A DNA stretch of 64,000 nt from Charina bottae (lineage: Eukaryota > Chordata > Lepidosauria > Squamata > Charinaidae). The stretch covers positions 23,000,316 to 23,064,315 of the forward strand of contig JALMGJ010000017.1 of NCBI GenBank assembly GCA_023362775.1. Reading direction: 5' to 3'. Below are positions 10,541-21,867 of the stretch, in pieces (the first letter of the stretch is position 1; the number at the start of each line of letters is the position of its first letter). The translations under genes were made by a program, and so were the position numbers. Below the pieces are notes generated by a model. That model did no database searches, had not been told where the DNA came from, and worked only from the letters and a program-made list of their open reading frames with translations.

Positions 10541-12915
10541 TTTTCAAACTGAAGACTCAGAAATGTGGTTCCTTCTCATGCCACCAGACGTAGCTGAAAA
10601 TCTGCCTGCAAAGTACAAAAGAAAACAGTGGGTACTTTTCTCCTCCAGAAATCTCAAACAAAAACCTAAAAGAAAAAAGTGTATCCAAAGTGAAGTCAGT
10701 AGTATCGCCCTTGTGTATCCTGGCCCAAATAATTATAACAAAACCCTGATATTAATGTTATACTGTAAAATGCCCTATGCAATGTTGGAAATATATAGTT
10801 ACTTATTTATGTGTTAGGGTTCTTGATTGCTTTAAATTATTGAAGGCTGTCTGTGTAAGAGACAAGATTCAAATTTATAAATTGTTTAGAGAATCTGGGT
10901 GGAAATATTAGCTACTCCAAACCAAGGGTGATAACAATGCAGTTCCATATAAGCAAAACAACTAAACTGAAAGGCCACAACTCTTGTTAGCAGCTTGTTT
11001 TTCTTAACCTAAGACAGAAGTTGCTAAATATAGCTCCCAGCCACCACAACACTCAGAATGTGAGACTCAAATGTTGTTTCCCACATTTTAGGACTGCATT
11101 TTTTGAGATATAAAACTTTTGAAATATGTATTGTTTAACAAAACCATCACTATACTCTCAAGATTCTACTCCACGCTGTTTATAACTTACAGGAAATCCT
11201 CAAAATAGGATAGTTGAAACTGCAACAAAATGTTGCAGAGTGGAGTAATTCAGGTTTCCTGCCAGATCATTGTAAGATAAATTTCTTAATAGAGTTCTTT
11301 AACCATCAGAGATACCCTTTCATTGAAGCACAAATTGTTTAGGCAGCAGAGGCTCACCTAAAGAGGGGCGGAGCTGCAACCCTCTTGCAGCTGAGGTAAA
11401 GATAATGAGGTAATGAGGATGACACTTACAAAGACAGTAGCTCATTGAGCTAGACAAAGGCTGTGTTCTCTGAATAAAGTCACAATTGATGTGTTACTTT
11501 CTTCTAGGTATTATTTCCCGATGACCTTGCCTCCCAGTGTTGTTCTGCCTCTTAGTGTCCTAATCAACATTCTTTGAGTCTAAATGTTCTAAAGCTGAGC
11601 TGACAGTTTATTTTTCCCTTGGTACATAGATTTAGGGAGGGGATAATTTACTTGCCTTAACTAACACTATTTCTTTCTACTTTATTATCATATCCTCTTC
11701 TGCTCCCACTCTTCCCACAACATTCATAGAGATATTCTCTGCTCTGCTCTTGCTAGGTTGTTTAGGGAGTTCCCTTCCTTAAGTTATTTTCTCTCTAAAT
11801 TTATTCCGTAATTCTACAAATTGAATGAATGCCCATACTGTACTGTAGTCTCTGTTGTAGTTGATGTTGCCATTTTGGTTATATAAGAATTTATCCTTCT
11901 ATTATTATGTTTGCCACCATCATATGCAGCTATTGACTCTTAATCTGATAACACAAATGAAGGAAACATTTATTGGATTTAATAATAATGGTAATTACTG
12001 CTGCCACCACATGTCTTCCAGGAGGATCCTTTATTTAGCATCTTTCTCACAACCCTAGTATATGAAATAAAGGATCCACAGTCTGTGTTACTTTCTGGCA
12101 ATTTGAAAGGGAGAAAATAAGAAAAGGGGAAAAAAATCTATAACCACCTCCTGGCCATGTAATATTGAAATGAGTGATTGGGGAAATCAGCCCATTTGCC
12201 CACTTTCCTTTTGGAAGATAGTCTAATTTCATAAGAGATGAATCAAATCAAACATTATTGAAAAATCAGAAAGGGGGAAGAGCGAATATTAAAAATCCAG
12301 TTTTGCCTTTAAGTGGTCACAGGCAAACATTCAATTGCAAGAAGATAAAAATATAAAATTGTTCAAATCTCAGATAGCAACTTAAATGGATCTGCTGTAG
12401 GAGAATACTAAGGAAAATATAAAATCCTGGTACTTCACAATATGATGCTGGTTTATTCCTATTTAGAGGTACTCTACTGTAAAGAAGTTCCAAGTTCCAA
12501 AAATGCAAAATTGAGTTAGTGAGAAACAATAAGCATCAGAGTCAATAAGTTAGACTAAAACACACACACGATCAATATAAAAATAATCTTACACTCAAGG
12601 TAAACTTGTTACCTGTTTCCTAGGATAACCTGATGCCTGAAGTCAAAGTTCTCTTCTCACTGCTATGGATCTTTTTCCTGTTTATTGTAGATTACAACTT
12701 TTTTTTCAGATATTCAGAAACACTGTTCCTTAGCTCCAGTACTTAGTTTCTTATTTCTCTTTTCTCCCAAAGTTCTGCTTTTAATTTTCAAAAAACCCAA
12801 AACCACTTCCATCTAGTGTTTTTGCAACATGTTATAATAAATCATTCCTCAGAAATATCCTGCCTAAGGTAGAAATACGTACCAATCGAAGAGAATATTT
12901 GTAGCTCAGGGTTGA
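10541..12915. other. Unassigned AT-rich interval
   Basis: About 2.4 kb with no recognised repeat, RNA gene or exon. The longest frame, 10515-10817 on the plus strand, has no recognisable domain. Confidence 0.45.
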
Positions 12916-12916
12916 A

Positions 12917-13003
12917 CTGTGGAGTCCTTGGTGCTTTCTGAGCCTTGTTGTTTTCTTGCAGACGTTTCATTGCCAGGCTAGGCAACATCTTCAGTGCGAA
13001 AAA
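12917..13003 (-). mobile_element. Penelope-like element terminal fragment
   Basis: On the minus strand this matches, nearly base for base, the terminal region of the longer Penelope-like copies at 51592 and 56511 (gcaccaaggactcc end, aacaacaaggctcag). It contains the hammerhead-like core described separately. It ends at an AT-rich simple repeat. Confidence 0.75.
12950..13002 (-). ncRNA. Hammerhead-ribozyme-like motif in Penelope-like terminus
   Basis: On the minus strand the order is: stem I strand (ttttcgca), CTGAAGA (fits CUGANGA), a stem II hairpin (ttgcc / ggcaa), GAAA, then cgtc, where GUC is a permitted cleavage triplet, then the other stem I strand (tgcaagaa). The two stem I strands pair with one mismatch. 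Stem III is essentially the self-complementary acgt, as expected for a minimal motif that works as a dimer. Penelope-like elements are known to carry such type I hammerheads. Activity is inferred from sequence only. Confidence 0.65.
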
Positions 13004-13106
13004 ATATATATATGTTTATTTATGTGTACATAAACATATTTATGTGTACATATTTATGTGTACATAATATGTGTATTTATGTGTACATATACACATATAC
13101 ATATGT
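13004..13106. repeat. AT-rich tandem repeat (tatttatgtgtaca units)
   Basis: Imperfect repeats of atttatgtgtacata and tatacacatatac follow the Penelope-like terminus, giving a low-complexity block. Confidence 0.8.
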
Positions 13107-13111
13107 GTATA

Positions 13112-13561
13112 TGTTGGGGTTTGTATATACCCAGGAATTTACAGATAGATAAATTATACTGGAGAGGCTTGATATCTAGGTGAGAGGGGAATTATTCTGC
13201 AAGTCACCCAATTAGCAGCCATTGTTGTAGGGATGATGTGGCAGCAATGACTCATACTACAGGTGCTATCATTTAGTTGGGTGTGGCAGATGATGAGAGT
13301 GACCTATAATGTGATTGGTCAGTTTATGTATATAAGCAGAGAAGATCTGGTATTCTTTCTTCTCGTTGCTGTTGAAACTTCTCATCGCTGTATTGCTGTA
13401 TCATTTGTTACTGCTGTTGGATGTATTTGGACTACGTATGTATATAAAGTAAATAGGCTATTTTATCTAATCTCTGCTGGAGTGTCTATTTACTGCATAG
13501 AACGTGGATCACTGGTGTCTTGGAAAAAGGAGCAGGCCGCCCCACGGTGCACACTCTGACA
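13112..13561 (+). mobile_element. Solo LTR of an LTR retrotransposon or endogenous retrovirus
   Basis: The 450-bp unit begins tgttggggttt and ends cactctgaca, the TG...CA ends of an LTR. A 5-bp duplication, gtata, flanks it (13107-13111 and 13562-13566). A TATA box (tatataag, 13329-13336) stands about 220 bp in, as expected at the end of U3. There is no internal coding region, primer-binding site or partner LTR, so this is a solo LTR left by recombination. I cannot assign it to Ty3/gypsy or a retroviral class from this alone. Confidence 0.75.
13329..13336 (+). promoter_or_regulatory. LTR TATA box
   Basis: tatataag inside the solo LTR, followed by agcagaga and a T/C-rich stretch. It is the likely core promoter of the former element. 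Confidence 0.55.
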
Positions 13562-13566
13562 GTATA

Positions 13567-14276
13567 TGTGTAGAAATATGTGTATTCCCTATTTGGGAAG
13601 CAGCTGTCACCCTCTTCACCAGGCAAATCTCCAAATCCCTTTCATGGGTACCACTGATTGCCCAGGGTTGTCATGGAACTGATTCCATCATTGATTACCA
13701 CTTTAGCTCTCTGGTGCAGCCACACCAAACAGTGGCAGACTTCTCACATTAATCTTTGCAGGAGAAAGGACACACCTGAATATCAGTGGCAACTTTACCC
13801 CTAGTAGCATGAGCCCTTTGAAGTTCAGCAGGGCATAAGAGAGCCCTGCAGAAGAGGCAGCTAAACCCAAGCAGGGAATAACTGCACCCCTATGACAGCA
13901 CCGTCATCCCGTGCACTGCAGCATCAGTAGTAACACTTTCAGGTAGGTCAGAATATGGATTAGCCGTGGGGACAGCCAATTTCATGCCTATGTAGTTTAA
14001 TATTGGCTCAAGGACTGGTGGACAGCAGTTGAAAGGAGGAGGAACCCTTCGTCCTCTATGGTGATGAAGTCTCTGATCACAAAGTAAACCCCACTTTGCA
14101 TTCAGAGGCCTCTAGCTTTCTCACTTTCCATTCCTTCTCTTCAAGCCAATTTTTACTTGAGTCTCTGTTTTCCTTCCCTTGGCCATATCTCATCCATTTG
14201 ACGTGAGCAAGATTATTAGCCCATCAATCCCAAAATTTGTTTGGGAGCAGCTCAACTCAAGCAAGTGTTTTACATT
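13567..14276. other. Unassigned interval
   Basis: No repeat family or exon recognised. Confidence 0.45.
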
Positions 14277-14284
14277 GCCTAATC

Positions 14285-14533
14285 CAGAGCTTTCCAAACT
14301 TTTCGTGTTGGTGACACACTTTTTAGACATGTATCACTTCGCGACACACTCTTACAGCAGGGCACAAGGCAGGCACCAGGACCTGCACGGAATCACAGCT
14401 GGTTTGGAGGCAGCAAGGCACAAGGCAGGCACTAGGACCTGAGTGGAATCCTGGAGGCAGCAGCAGCCACGACACACCCAGACACTGCAGCTGACACACT
14501 AACATGTCCCGACACACAGTTTGGAAAGCTATG
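14285..14533. mobile_element. Non-autonomous hAT element, family A (long form, inverted relative to 11-213)
   Basis: The ends are cagagctttccaaact and agtttggaaagctatg, with a perfect 8-bp duplication gcctaatc (14277-14284 and 14534-14541). Compared with the 203-bp copies it has an internal duplication of the segment ggcacaaggcaggcac, making it 249 bp. The copy at 25136-25384 has the same arrangement. Confidence 0.9.
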
Positions 14534-14541
14534 GCCTAATC

Positions 14542-14944
14542 CCTGGGCAGGAACTAAACTGAACCTTTTTTCCTCCCGCAGGATGAATGTTGCCCCACGT
14601 ACAGTCACTGCTCAGTAGGCACATGACAATACACTAAAACAAGGGCATATGCTACACATCTATGGCATAGTGTTTTAAATGCCACAGAAGTGGGATGTTT
14701 TAAAGTCCTAGGTTTCAAAGTATATCACATACCATTGTGTAGACTCTGTGGCAGTCATTCACTTAAGTGGCTGTCTTTGTCTCATCTGCTCATAGAGGAA
14801 CAGAAGTGCACCTTAGGGCAAGCCAAGCCCTGCCTCTTTGTGATCACTCCCATAACTACAAATCCAGGGCCAATGTCCTGATGCCTACCTTGTTTCTTTT
14901 CCCTTCATCTTCCTTCTCTTCATTACCCCCTACTACCTGCCACG
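14542..14944. other. Unassigned interval
   Basis: Nothing recognised. Confidence 0.45.
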
Positions 14945-14945
14945 T

Positions 14946-15163
14946 TTGGTGTAGTGGTTAAGGCAGCAGGCTAGAAAGCAGGAGACGGTGAGTTCTAGTC
15001 CTGCCTTAGGCACGAAGTCAGCTGGGTGACCTTGGGCCAGTCACACACTCTCAGCCCTAGGAAGAAGGAGGCCAGGGAAAACAATCTCTGAAAAACCTTG
15101 CCAAGAAAACTGCAGTTGCCAGGAGTCAAAAACTGACTTAAAGGCACACACACACACCTGCCC
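14946..15163 (+). mobile_element. tRNA-derived SINE (MIR/CORE-like head, second tail type)
   Basis: The head reads tttggtgtagtggttaaggc, the B-box region gttctagtcctgcc, and the core gggtgaccttgggccagtca. The tail is ccttgccaagaaaactgcag then caggagtcaaaaactgactt and an (ac)n end. This tail differs from the L2-type tail of the copies at 5841 and 62158. Confidence 0.82.
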
Positions 15164-15484
15164 AGCATTCCTCTCCTTTGAATATTGCTCAGATGGCTCC
15201 TGTAAGACTGAAATACATTTTACTATTAGGAGGAAGAATGGCCGTCAGTTAATAGAATGATCATAAGATCCCATTAAGGAATATTGAGATAAAATAGTGT
15301 CCAGAGGACAAGTTGAACAGTGTGTTGAGTATCTTGTAAGTGAGCCAGATGTCACAATGATGGGATAAATGCTCATGTAGGTTTACCCAGGGTTCTTTTA
15401 ACTCAAAGTGGCAAGGATTTTGTCTGGGAATGTCTTGATACAGATGTGCACTCTATCACTAAACTACAATTGTCACCCTTATAT
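15164..15484. other. Unassigned interval
   Basis: Nothing recognised. Confidence 0.45.
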
Positions 15485-15495
15485 TTTTACTTGGT

Positions 15496-16824
15496 TTTTG
15501 TTGTTTATTCGTTCAGTCGCTTCCGACTCTTCGTGACTTCATGGACCAGCCCACGCCAGAGCTTCCTGTCAGCTGTAGCCATTCCCAGCTCCCCCACGGT
15601 CAAGTCCGTCACCTCCAGAATATCATCCATCCATCTTGCCCTTGGTCGGCCTCTCTTCCTTTTGCCTTCCACTTTCCCTAGCATCAGCATCTTCTCCAGG
15701 GTATCTTGTCTTCTCATTATGTGGCCAAAGTACTTCAGTTTTGCCTTTAATATCATTCCCTCAAGTGAGCAGTCTGGCTTTATTTCCTGGAGTATGGACT
15801 GGTTTGATCTTCTTGCAGTCCAAGGCACTCTCAGAATTTTCCTCCAACACCACAGTTCAAAAGCATCTATCTTCCTTCGCTCAGCCTTCCTTATGGTCCA
15901 GCTCTCGCAGCCATAGGTTACTACAGGGAATACCATTGCTTTAACTATGTGGACCTTTGTCAGTGTGATGTCTCTGCTCTTTTAATTCCAGGTGTTGTTT
16001 GACTACCCACCTTAGCATTCCAGTCTCCTGTAATGAAAATAACATCTCTTTTTAGCGTATTATCCAGTAGGTGCTGCAGATCCTCATAGAACTGATCTGC
16101 TTCTTCAGCATCTGTGGTTGGGGCGTATATTTGGATCACTGTGATGTTAAATGGCTTACCCTGAATTCGAATTGAGATCATTCTATCGTTTTTTGGATTG
16201 TATCCAAAGCACTGCTTTAGCCACTTTATTATTAATTATGAAGGCTACTCCATTTCTTCTGTGGTCCTCTTGTCCACAGTAGTATATCTGGTGGCCATCT
16301 GATGTGAAGTGGCCCATTCCAGTCCATTTCAGTTACTGACACCCAAAATGTCTATATTTAATCTTGACATCTCACCAATAACCACATCCAATTTGCCCTG
16401 GCTCATAGATCTTACATTCCAGGTTCCTATGGTATGTTGATCTTTAGAACATTGGATTCATCATTCACCACCACCACCATCGGCCGCTAGCCGTCCTTTC
16501 AGCTTTGAGCTAGCTGCATAATCACATCTGGGGCTAGTTGAACTTATCCTCTGTTCCTCCCCAGTAGCATTTTGACCATCTTCTGACCTGGGAGTCCCAT
16601 CTTCTGATGGTATACCGACATATCTCTGGTTTTACTGATCCATTTAGTTTTCACGGCAAGAATACTGGGGTGGGTTGCCGTTACCTTCCCCAGGGATTGT
16701 ATTTAGTCTGACCTCTCTTCCATGACCATCCCATCTTGGATGTCCCTTCACGGTTTAGCTCATGGCGTCATTGAGGTGCTCAAGCTCCAGCACGATGACA
16801 AGGTAATGATCTCCTTTGCTGGAG
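15496..16824 (-). mobile_element. BovB (RTE) LINE with a large internal deletion
   Basis: Both outer ends match the full-length copy at 25544-28757: the 3' end at 15496 and the 5' end, with the gacaaggta..gatctcctttgctgg region, near 16824. About 1.9 kb is missing, joining post-RT sequence (to about 15978) directly to endonuclease-domain sequence (ICPAP-type segment IQIYAPTTDAEEADQFYEDL near 16100). An 11-bp duplication, ttttacttggt, flanks the whole (15485-15495 and 16825-16835). Both surviving parts also carry small frame breaks. Confidence 0.92.
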
Positions 16825-16835
16825 TTTTACTTGGT

Positions 16836-18640
16836 AGCCTGACTAATCTGCAGGCAGGAACTTTGTCAGTTTTTATATTTATACAGTTCCTAATGGGATG
16901 TGTTCTGCTTTATTTTAGTATTTATTATTTGTATTATAAATTAGACAAAACCATCAGAACAGAATTGTAAGTGCAAATCATATGAGTGAAATTACATATT
17001 TTAATGCCATTCGAATGTCATAATACATGGAAATCCAGCATCAATCTTTCTGTTTACAAGTTTCAGTCTTGTAGTGCGTAGTTATATAGTAACCATTGTC
17101 TACCATATTTATCTCATACAAACAGAGGCAAAGTCTGATGCAGCTATGTCAGATTTGTACAAAACAAATCATAGGAGCATCTGTGGATAAAATAATTTAA
17201 GAACAAAATAGTAGTACATATGTTAGTAGATTGAAATGGTATCTATGGTGACCACACATAGATAAAGAAGAAACCATTTCGGCTGAATTAAGCTGATTCA
17301 GGGTTCACAAACCCTTCACATAATATTTTAGCTTTAAAAAAAACAAGATGAGAGGTCAGAGCTAAAACAATTAATTCTTCTCAATTCTGTTAATTTTGAA
17401 AACAAAAGTAGTGTAGTCTCACCTATAAACAAATCCCCTTAATAATCCTTTTAGGACTTCACTGGTATCTTTTTGGCTAAACAAAGAAAAAATATTATCT
17501 GTTTGCGTTTTCTGAAACTGAAACATAACTAATGGAGAAGACTGATAACAGAAAAAGTAATTCATTCTTTATTATTGTTCCCCTTGCTAGACATTATCTT
17601 AGCAGCTAGAAAATTACAATCCTTTTTTAAACCACCTATGATACCTAAATATATTTTATTCACATGTTAAGTTTTATATGCATTGCAAAATGTATGGTTT
17701 GCATAAATTCTCTCAACACTGACATGTAATTTCAGAAACTTGGGCCCACACACACTACACAAACCTCTTCAGATCCTTTAGGAGTTAATAGCCAAAATGT
17801 ATACGTACTGTACTGTAATTATTAAACAACTGCTATAATGCAGTAAAGACGACTTTATACAACGGATCTTTCTCATCCCCTCATTAACATTGCAGTCTCC
17901 TGCCTTGTACCCAAAATCTGTTCTGTGGGGCAGGACCCCGTGGTGCAGATTTAGTGAGATGAGGAATATACATTGCTGGCAGATGGTGATCCATCAAAAA
18001 CAGTACAATTGGATGTTATCTTTATTGTATTCTGCATTGTGAGTGGAGAGCCTGCACCTCTCCAGATATTCCTATCAACTCCAGTCAAAATTACCAATAA
18101 TCAGGGAACCTCATTGTTACAATCTAATAACATCTTTTGATTCCCCACTCCTGCTGTATAACATCTTTTTTTCAGAGATTTAGAAAAGAGAGAGACTACA
18201 GTTGCTTCCATATACAGTAAAAATCTCAATTTAACAGACTGGAGGAGGGGACAGAGTATTTGTAAAACCCAAATGACCCATTAAATCCAAATATATATAA
18301 CTGGCATAGTTGATGTCATTTGTCTCATTTGCGTGGTGATGTAATTTACATTTACTATATAAATTATCAGAAGAGACTTTAGAAACAATACACTTGTCCA
18401 TTATTTGGAGGGTGAAGTTTGAAAATAATTTTGGTCCTTTGTATCTGAAGTCTCTTAAATCAAGTTATTTAATCTTTAAATTAAACCAATTTTAGTGTGT
18501 ATATGACTGTTTGTGTGCATGTTGTATCCCATGGGGTATTGTCTTTGATTTCTAACTCCCATCTTTGGATTTATAAATGTCCCAAGGCTTTTGCCCCTTT
18601 TCTTTCCTAAGAAAAGCAAGACAATGTATTCTGATCAGCA
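16836..18640. other. Unassigned AT-rich interval
   Basis: About 1.8 kb with no recognised repeat, exon or RNA gene. Confidence 0.45.
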
Positions 18641-18648
18641 GCACTAAG

Positions 18649-18819
18649 CAGGGTGTCCTCAGGGGGGATCAAAAAAGTCAAGATGGTAGCCACAACTGCA
18701 TGATCAAGGCCCCACCCCCCTTTTTACATGCAATGCTAAAGGGGGAAGGGCTTTGATTGTGCAGTTGGAGGTGTCATCTTGACTTTTGGGACCCTCCTTC
18801 CCCCCCATAGATGACCCTG
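18649..18819. mobile_element. hAT-like MITE, 'gtcaagatgg' family
   Basis: The ends are cagggtgtcctca and atgaccctg. The flanks gcactaag (18641-18648) and gcactaaa (18820-18827) match in 7 of 8 positions. Long inner arms are inverted: gtcaagatggtagccacaac on the left faces gaggtgtcatcttgac on the right, and gatcaaggcccc faces gggctttgatt. Relatives lie at 46852, 50484-51250 and 53030. Confidence 0.7.
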
Positions 18820-18827
18820 GCACTAAA

Positions 18828-19440
18828 AGCTCTCCATCTGGATGAACTTCAAGTAAAAACTATAAGTTTGGGCAATCCCCAGTTGTAGACAAGAATACAA
18901 AATTATTGTAGGAAATTGTTTGGGAGAAAGCGGGTTCTCTTTCTGCTCCAATCATTGCTGGGGCTCCAATTCACCAGAAATGGCTCTGCTCTAAACCCTT
19001 TAACCACAGAAATCAATAAGGGAAGCTTTTCACATTATGGAAATGGTTATTTTCTTCTTCTGATTGTTAGATATTAGCCTTCTATTGAAGGCACTGGATT
19101 ATCAACTCTCCTGTCCATCCCACCCTGAGATGCCAGTCCCCCACTGCCACCATGAATGGGTTCAGGTGATATTTTGACACCTCCACAGAAAGCAGAAAAT
19201 CAGTAGCTCTTCCTAATATGGAAATAAGAAGAGCATCCTCTTTTAAGTATTAGTTTTATATTCGTGTTTTAATTTAAAGCATAGAAATTCTGCCAGAAAA
19301 AAAATAGTTGGCTTTCCAAGGAAATTAAACAATCTCAGTTTTCAGGTTTCTCAAGTGTTATTCTGTATATCTTAAATAAACAGCAGTCCAATATTCAACA
19401 GATTTAATTATTAGGGAGGCAAAAATTAGCCTCAGATACA
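18828..19440. other. Unassigned interval
   Basis: Nothing recognised. Confidence 0.45.
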
Positions 19441-20696
19441 TATGCTCAAAATCCTACAAGCTAGGCTTCAGCAGTATGTGAACCGAGAACTACCAGAAGT
19501 GCAAGCTGGGTTTCGAAGAGGCAGAGGAACTAGAGATCAGATTGCCAACATTCGCTGGATCGTGGAAAAAGCAAGAGAGTTCCAGAAAAACATCTACTTC
19601 TGCTTCATTGACTACGCTAAAGCCTTTGATTGTGTGGATCACAACAAACTGTGGCAAATTCTTAAAGAGATGGGAGTACCAGACCACCTTACCTGTCTCC
19701 TGAGAAACCTGTATGCGGGTCAAGAAGCAGCAGTTAGAACCGGACATGGAACAACCGATTGGTTCAAAATTGGGAAAGGAGTACGACAAGGCTGTATATT
19801 ATCACCCTGCTTATTTAACTTATATGCAGAGTACATCATGAGAAATGCCGGGCTGGATGAATCACAAGCCGGAGTTAAGATTGCCGGGAGAAATATCAAC
19901 AACCTCAGATATGCAGACAATACCACCCTAATGGCAGAAAGTGAAGAGGAACTAAAGAGCCTCTTGATGAGGGTGAAAGGAGAGAGTGCAAAAGCTGGCT
20001 TGAAACTCAACATTAAAAAAACTCAGATTATGGCATCTGGTCCTATCACTTCCTGGCAAATAGAAGGGGAAGAAATGGAAGCAGTGACAGATTTTATTTT
20101 CTTGGGCTCCAAGATCACCGCAGATGGTGACTGCAGCCATGAAATTAAAAGACGCTTGCTCCTTGGGAGGAAAGCTATGGCAAACCTAGACAGCATATTA
20201 AAAAGCAGAGACATCACCTTGCCGACAAAGGTCCGTATAGTTAAAGCTATGGTTTTTCCAGTAGTAATGTATGGCTGTGAGAGTTGGACCATAAGGAAGG
20301 CTGAGCGCCGAAAAATTGATGCTTTCGAACTGTGGTGCTGGAGAAGACTCTTGAGAGTCCCTTGGACTGCAAGGAGGTCAAATCAGTCAATCCTAAAGGA
20401 AATCAACCCTGACTGCTCATTGGAAGGACAGATGCTGAAGCTGAAGCTCAAATACTTTGGCCACCTAATGCGAAGAGAGGACTCACTGGAAAAGACCCTG
20501 ATGCTGGGAAAGATTGAAGGCAAAAGGAGAAGGGGACGGCAGAGGATGAGATGGGTAGATAGCATCACCGATGTAACGAACATGAATTTGAGTAAACTCC
20601 GGGAGACAGTGGAGGACAGGAAGGCCTGGCGTGCTATGGTCCATGAGGTCACAAAGAGTCAGACATGACTAAACGACTGAACAACAACAACAACAA
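19441..20696 (+). mobile_element. BovB LINE, second (ruminant-like) subfamily, 5'-truncated
   Basis: The element starts inside the RT domain at MLKILQARLQQYVNRELPEV and runs to the BovB 3' end, finishing with (aac)n repeats. It differs throughout from the subfamily at 25.5 kb, and several stretches (NLYAGQEAAVRTGHGTTDWF, SGPITSWQIEGEE, FGHLMRREDSLEKTLMLG) recall the BovB known from ruminant genomes. I found no convincing target duplication. Confidence 0.9.
19442..20668 (+). pseudogene. BovB reverse transcriptase, C-terminal 408 residues, catalytic motif mutated
   Basis: The frame is open for 408 residues without stops or frameshifts. RT motifs in order: QAGFRRGRGTRDQIANI, YFCFIDYAKAFDCVDHNKLW (palm motif with catalytic aspartate), GVRQGCILSPCLFNLYAEY, and NNLRYADNTTLMAE. 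In the last motif the usual YADD has become YADN, which removes one of the catalytic aspartates. The post-RT region YGCESWTIRKAERRKIDAFE is intact. The endonuclease and the N-terminal RT are absent through 5' truncation, so the copy cannot be active by itself. Confidence 0.92.
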
Positions 20697-21555
20697 ACAT
20701 GATCTGAAGCTTCCATTGTTTGCCTTGGTCCTAGACTCCCATAAATCTTTTGTGGCAATGTCCCACTTTCTGAGATTCCAGAAATAAAGTACAGTTTTAT
20801 ACTGAACATGGTGTGACATTATTCTGAGTAAGCATGCATTGGATTGCACTCAGTCTCTCCATTTCCCCTAGCATTTCCCTGGTCAATGGAAAGAGAGCAA
20901 GGTGGTGGGGCTGGTGGGGATTCTTCATCATGAGCTCTTGTTGGTGGGGTCCGGAGGCAAGTGTGGTTGATTAGGCCTGTGAGCTGATGAGATGTGTTAG
21001 TCATCAGATGAATTAATGCCCCACTTCCTGCGTACACAAGCAAGATTTTAACCCAAGCATGATCATTTTCTCCCACTCCTCTTCTTTTTTCTTATTTCCC
21101 CAATGCTTCACACTTTCCAATAGAGCAACTAATCAATACCTGCAAAGAAGGCATGGCTGGGAAAATCTCCCTTCCTTCCTCCTCCTCCTCCTCCTCCGGC
21201 CTGTGAGGCTTTGCAGAGCCTCTCTTTCCTTAGATTTTGCTTCCTTACATCATATGCTGTTCAATCTCTACAACAATAATAGTTTGTAGCTGTCTGATAT
21301 TATAATCACCGTGGGAGTAATGACTTGAGATGTGCTATCTTTGGCATATTGACATTCTTGGTTATAAATATAATCCTGTGAGTTTGTTCCACGTAATGGC
21401 AACATTTCTTTTCAAAATAAAAATAACTTCTAAATAAGGAGTTGATGTCCCCAGAACAGCTGGTGTTGTTTGCACCGGATCTAGAATCATCATTGGTGCC
21501 CATTTCCAGTTTAGATATGGGAAATTATTCTGACTCATCAGGATAATGTGCATAC
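20697..21555. other. Unassigned interval
   Basis: No recognisable repeat except a short (tcc)n run near 21180. Confidence 0.45.
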
Positions 21556-21563
21556 TCCTAGAG

Positions 21564-21766
21564 CAGAGCTTTCCAAACTGTGTGTCGGGACACGTTAGTG
21601 TGTCGGCTGCAGTGCCTGGGTGTGTCGCGGCTGCTGCTGCCTCCGAGCCCTGCCAGGATTCCACGCAGGTCCTAGTGCCTGCCTTGTGCCCTGCTGTAAG
21701 AGTGTGTTGCGAAATGATGCATGTCTAAAAAGGGTGTCATCAACATGAAAAGTTTGGAAAGCTCTG
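21564..21766. mobile_element. Non-autonomous hAT element, family A (short form)
   Basis: Near-identical to 11-213, with ends cagagctttccaaact and agtttggaaagctctg and a perfect 8-bp duplication, tcctagag (21556-21563 and 21767-21774). Confidence 0.92.
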
Positions 21767-21867
21767 TCCTAGAGTGTTCTGGGAAGTGAGCAGAAGGTCA
21801 CCATGAGCAGCAGAGATATTGGAGTTTGTCTTATCAGCTCATGCTTTTCCCCTATCTTTCTTATTTT

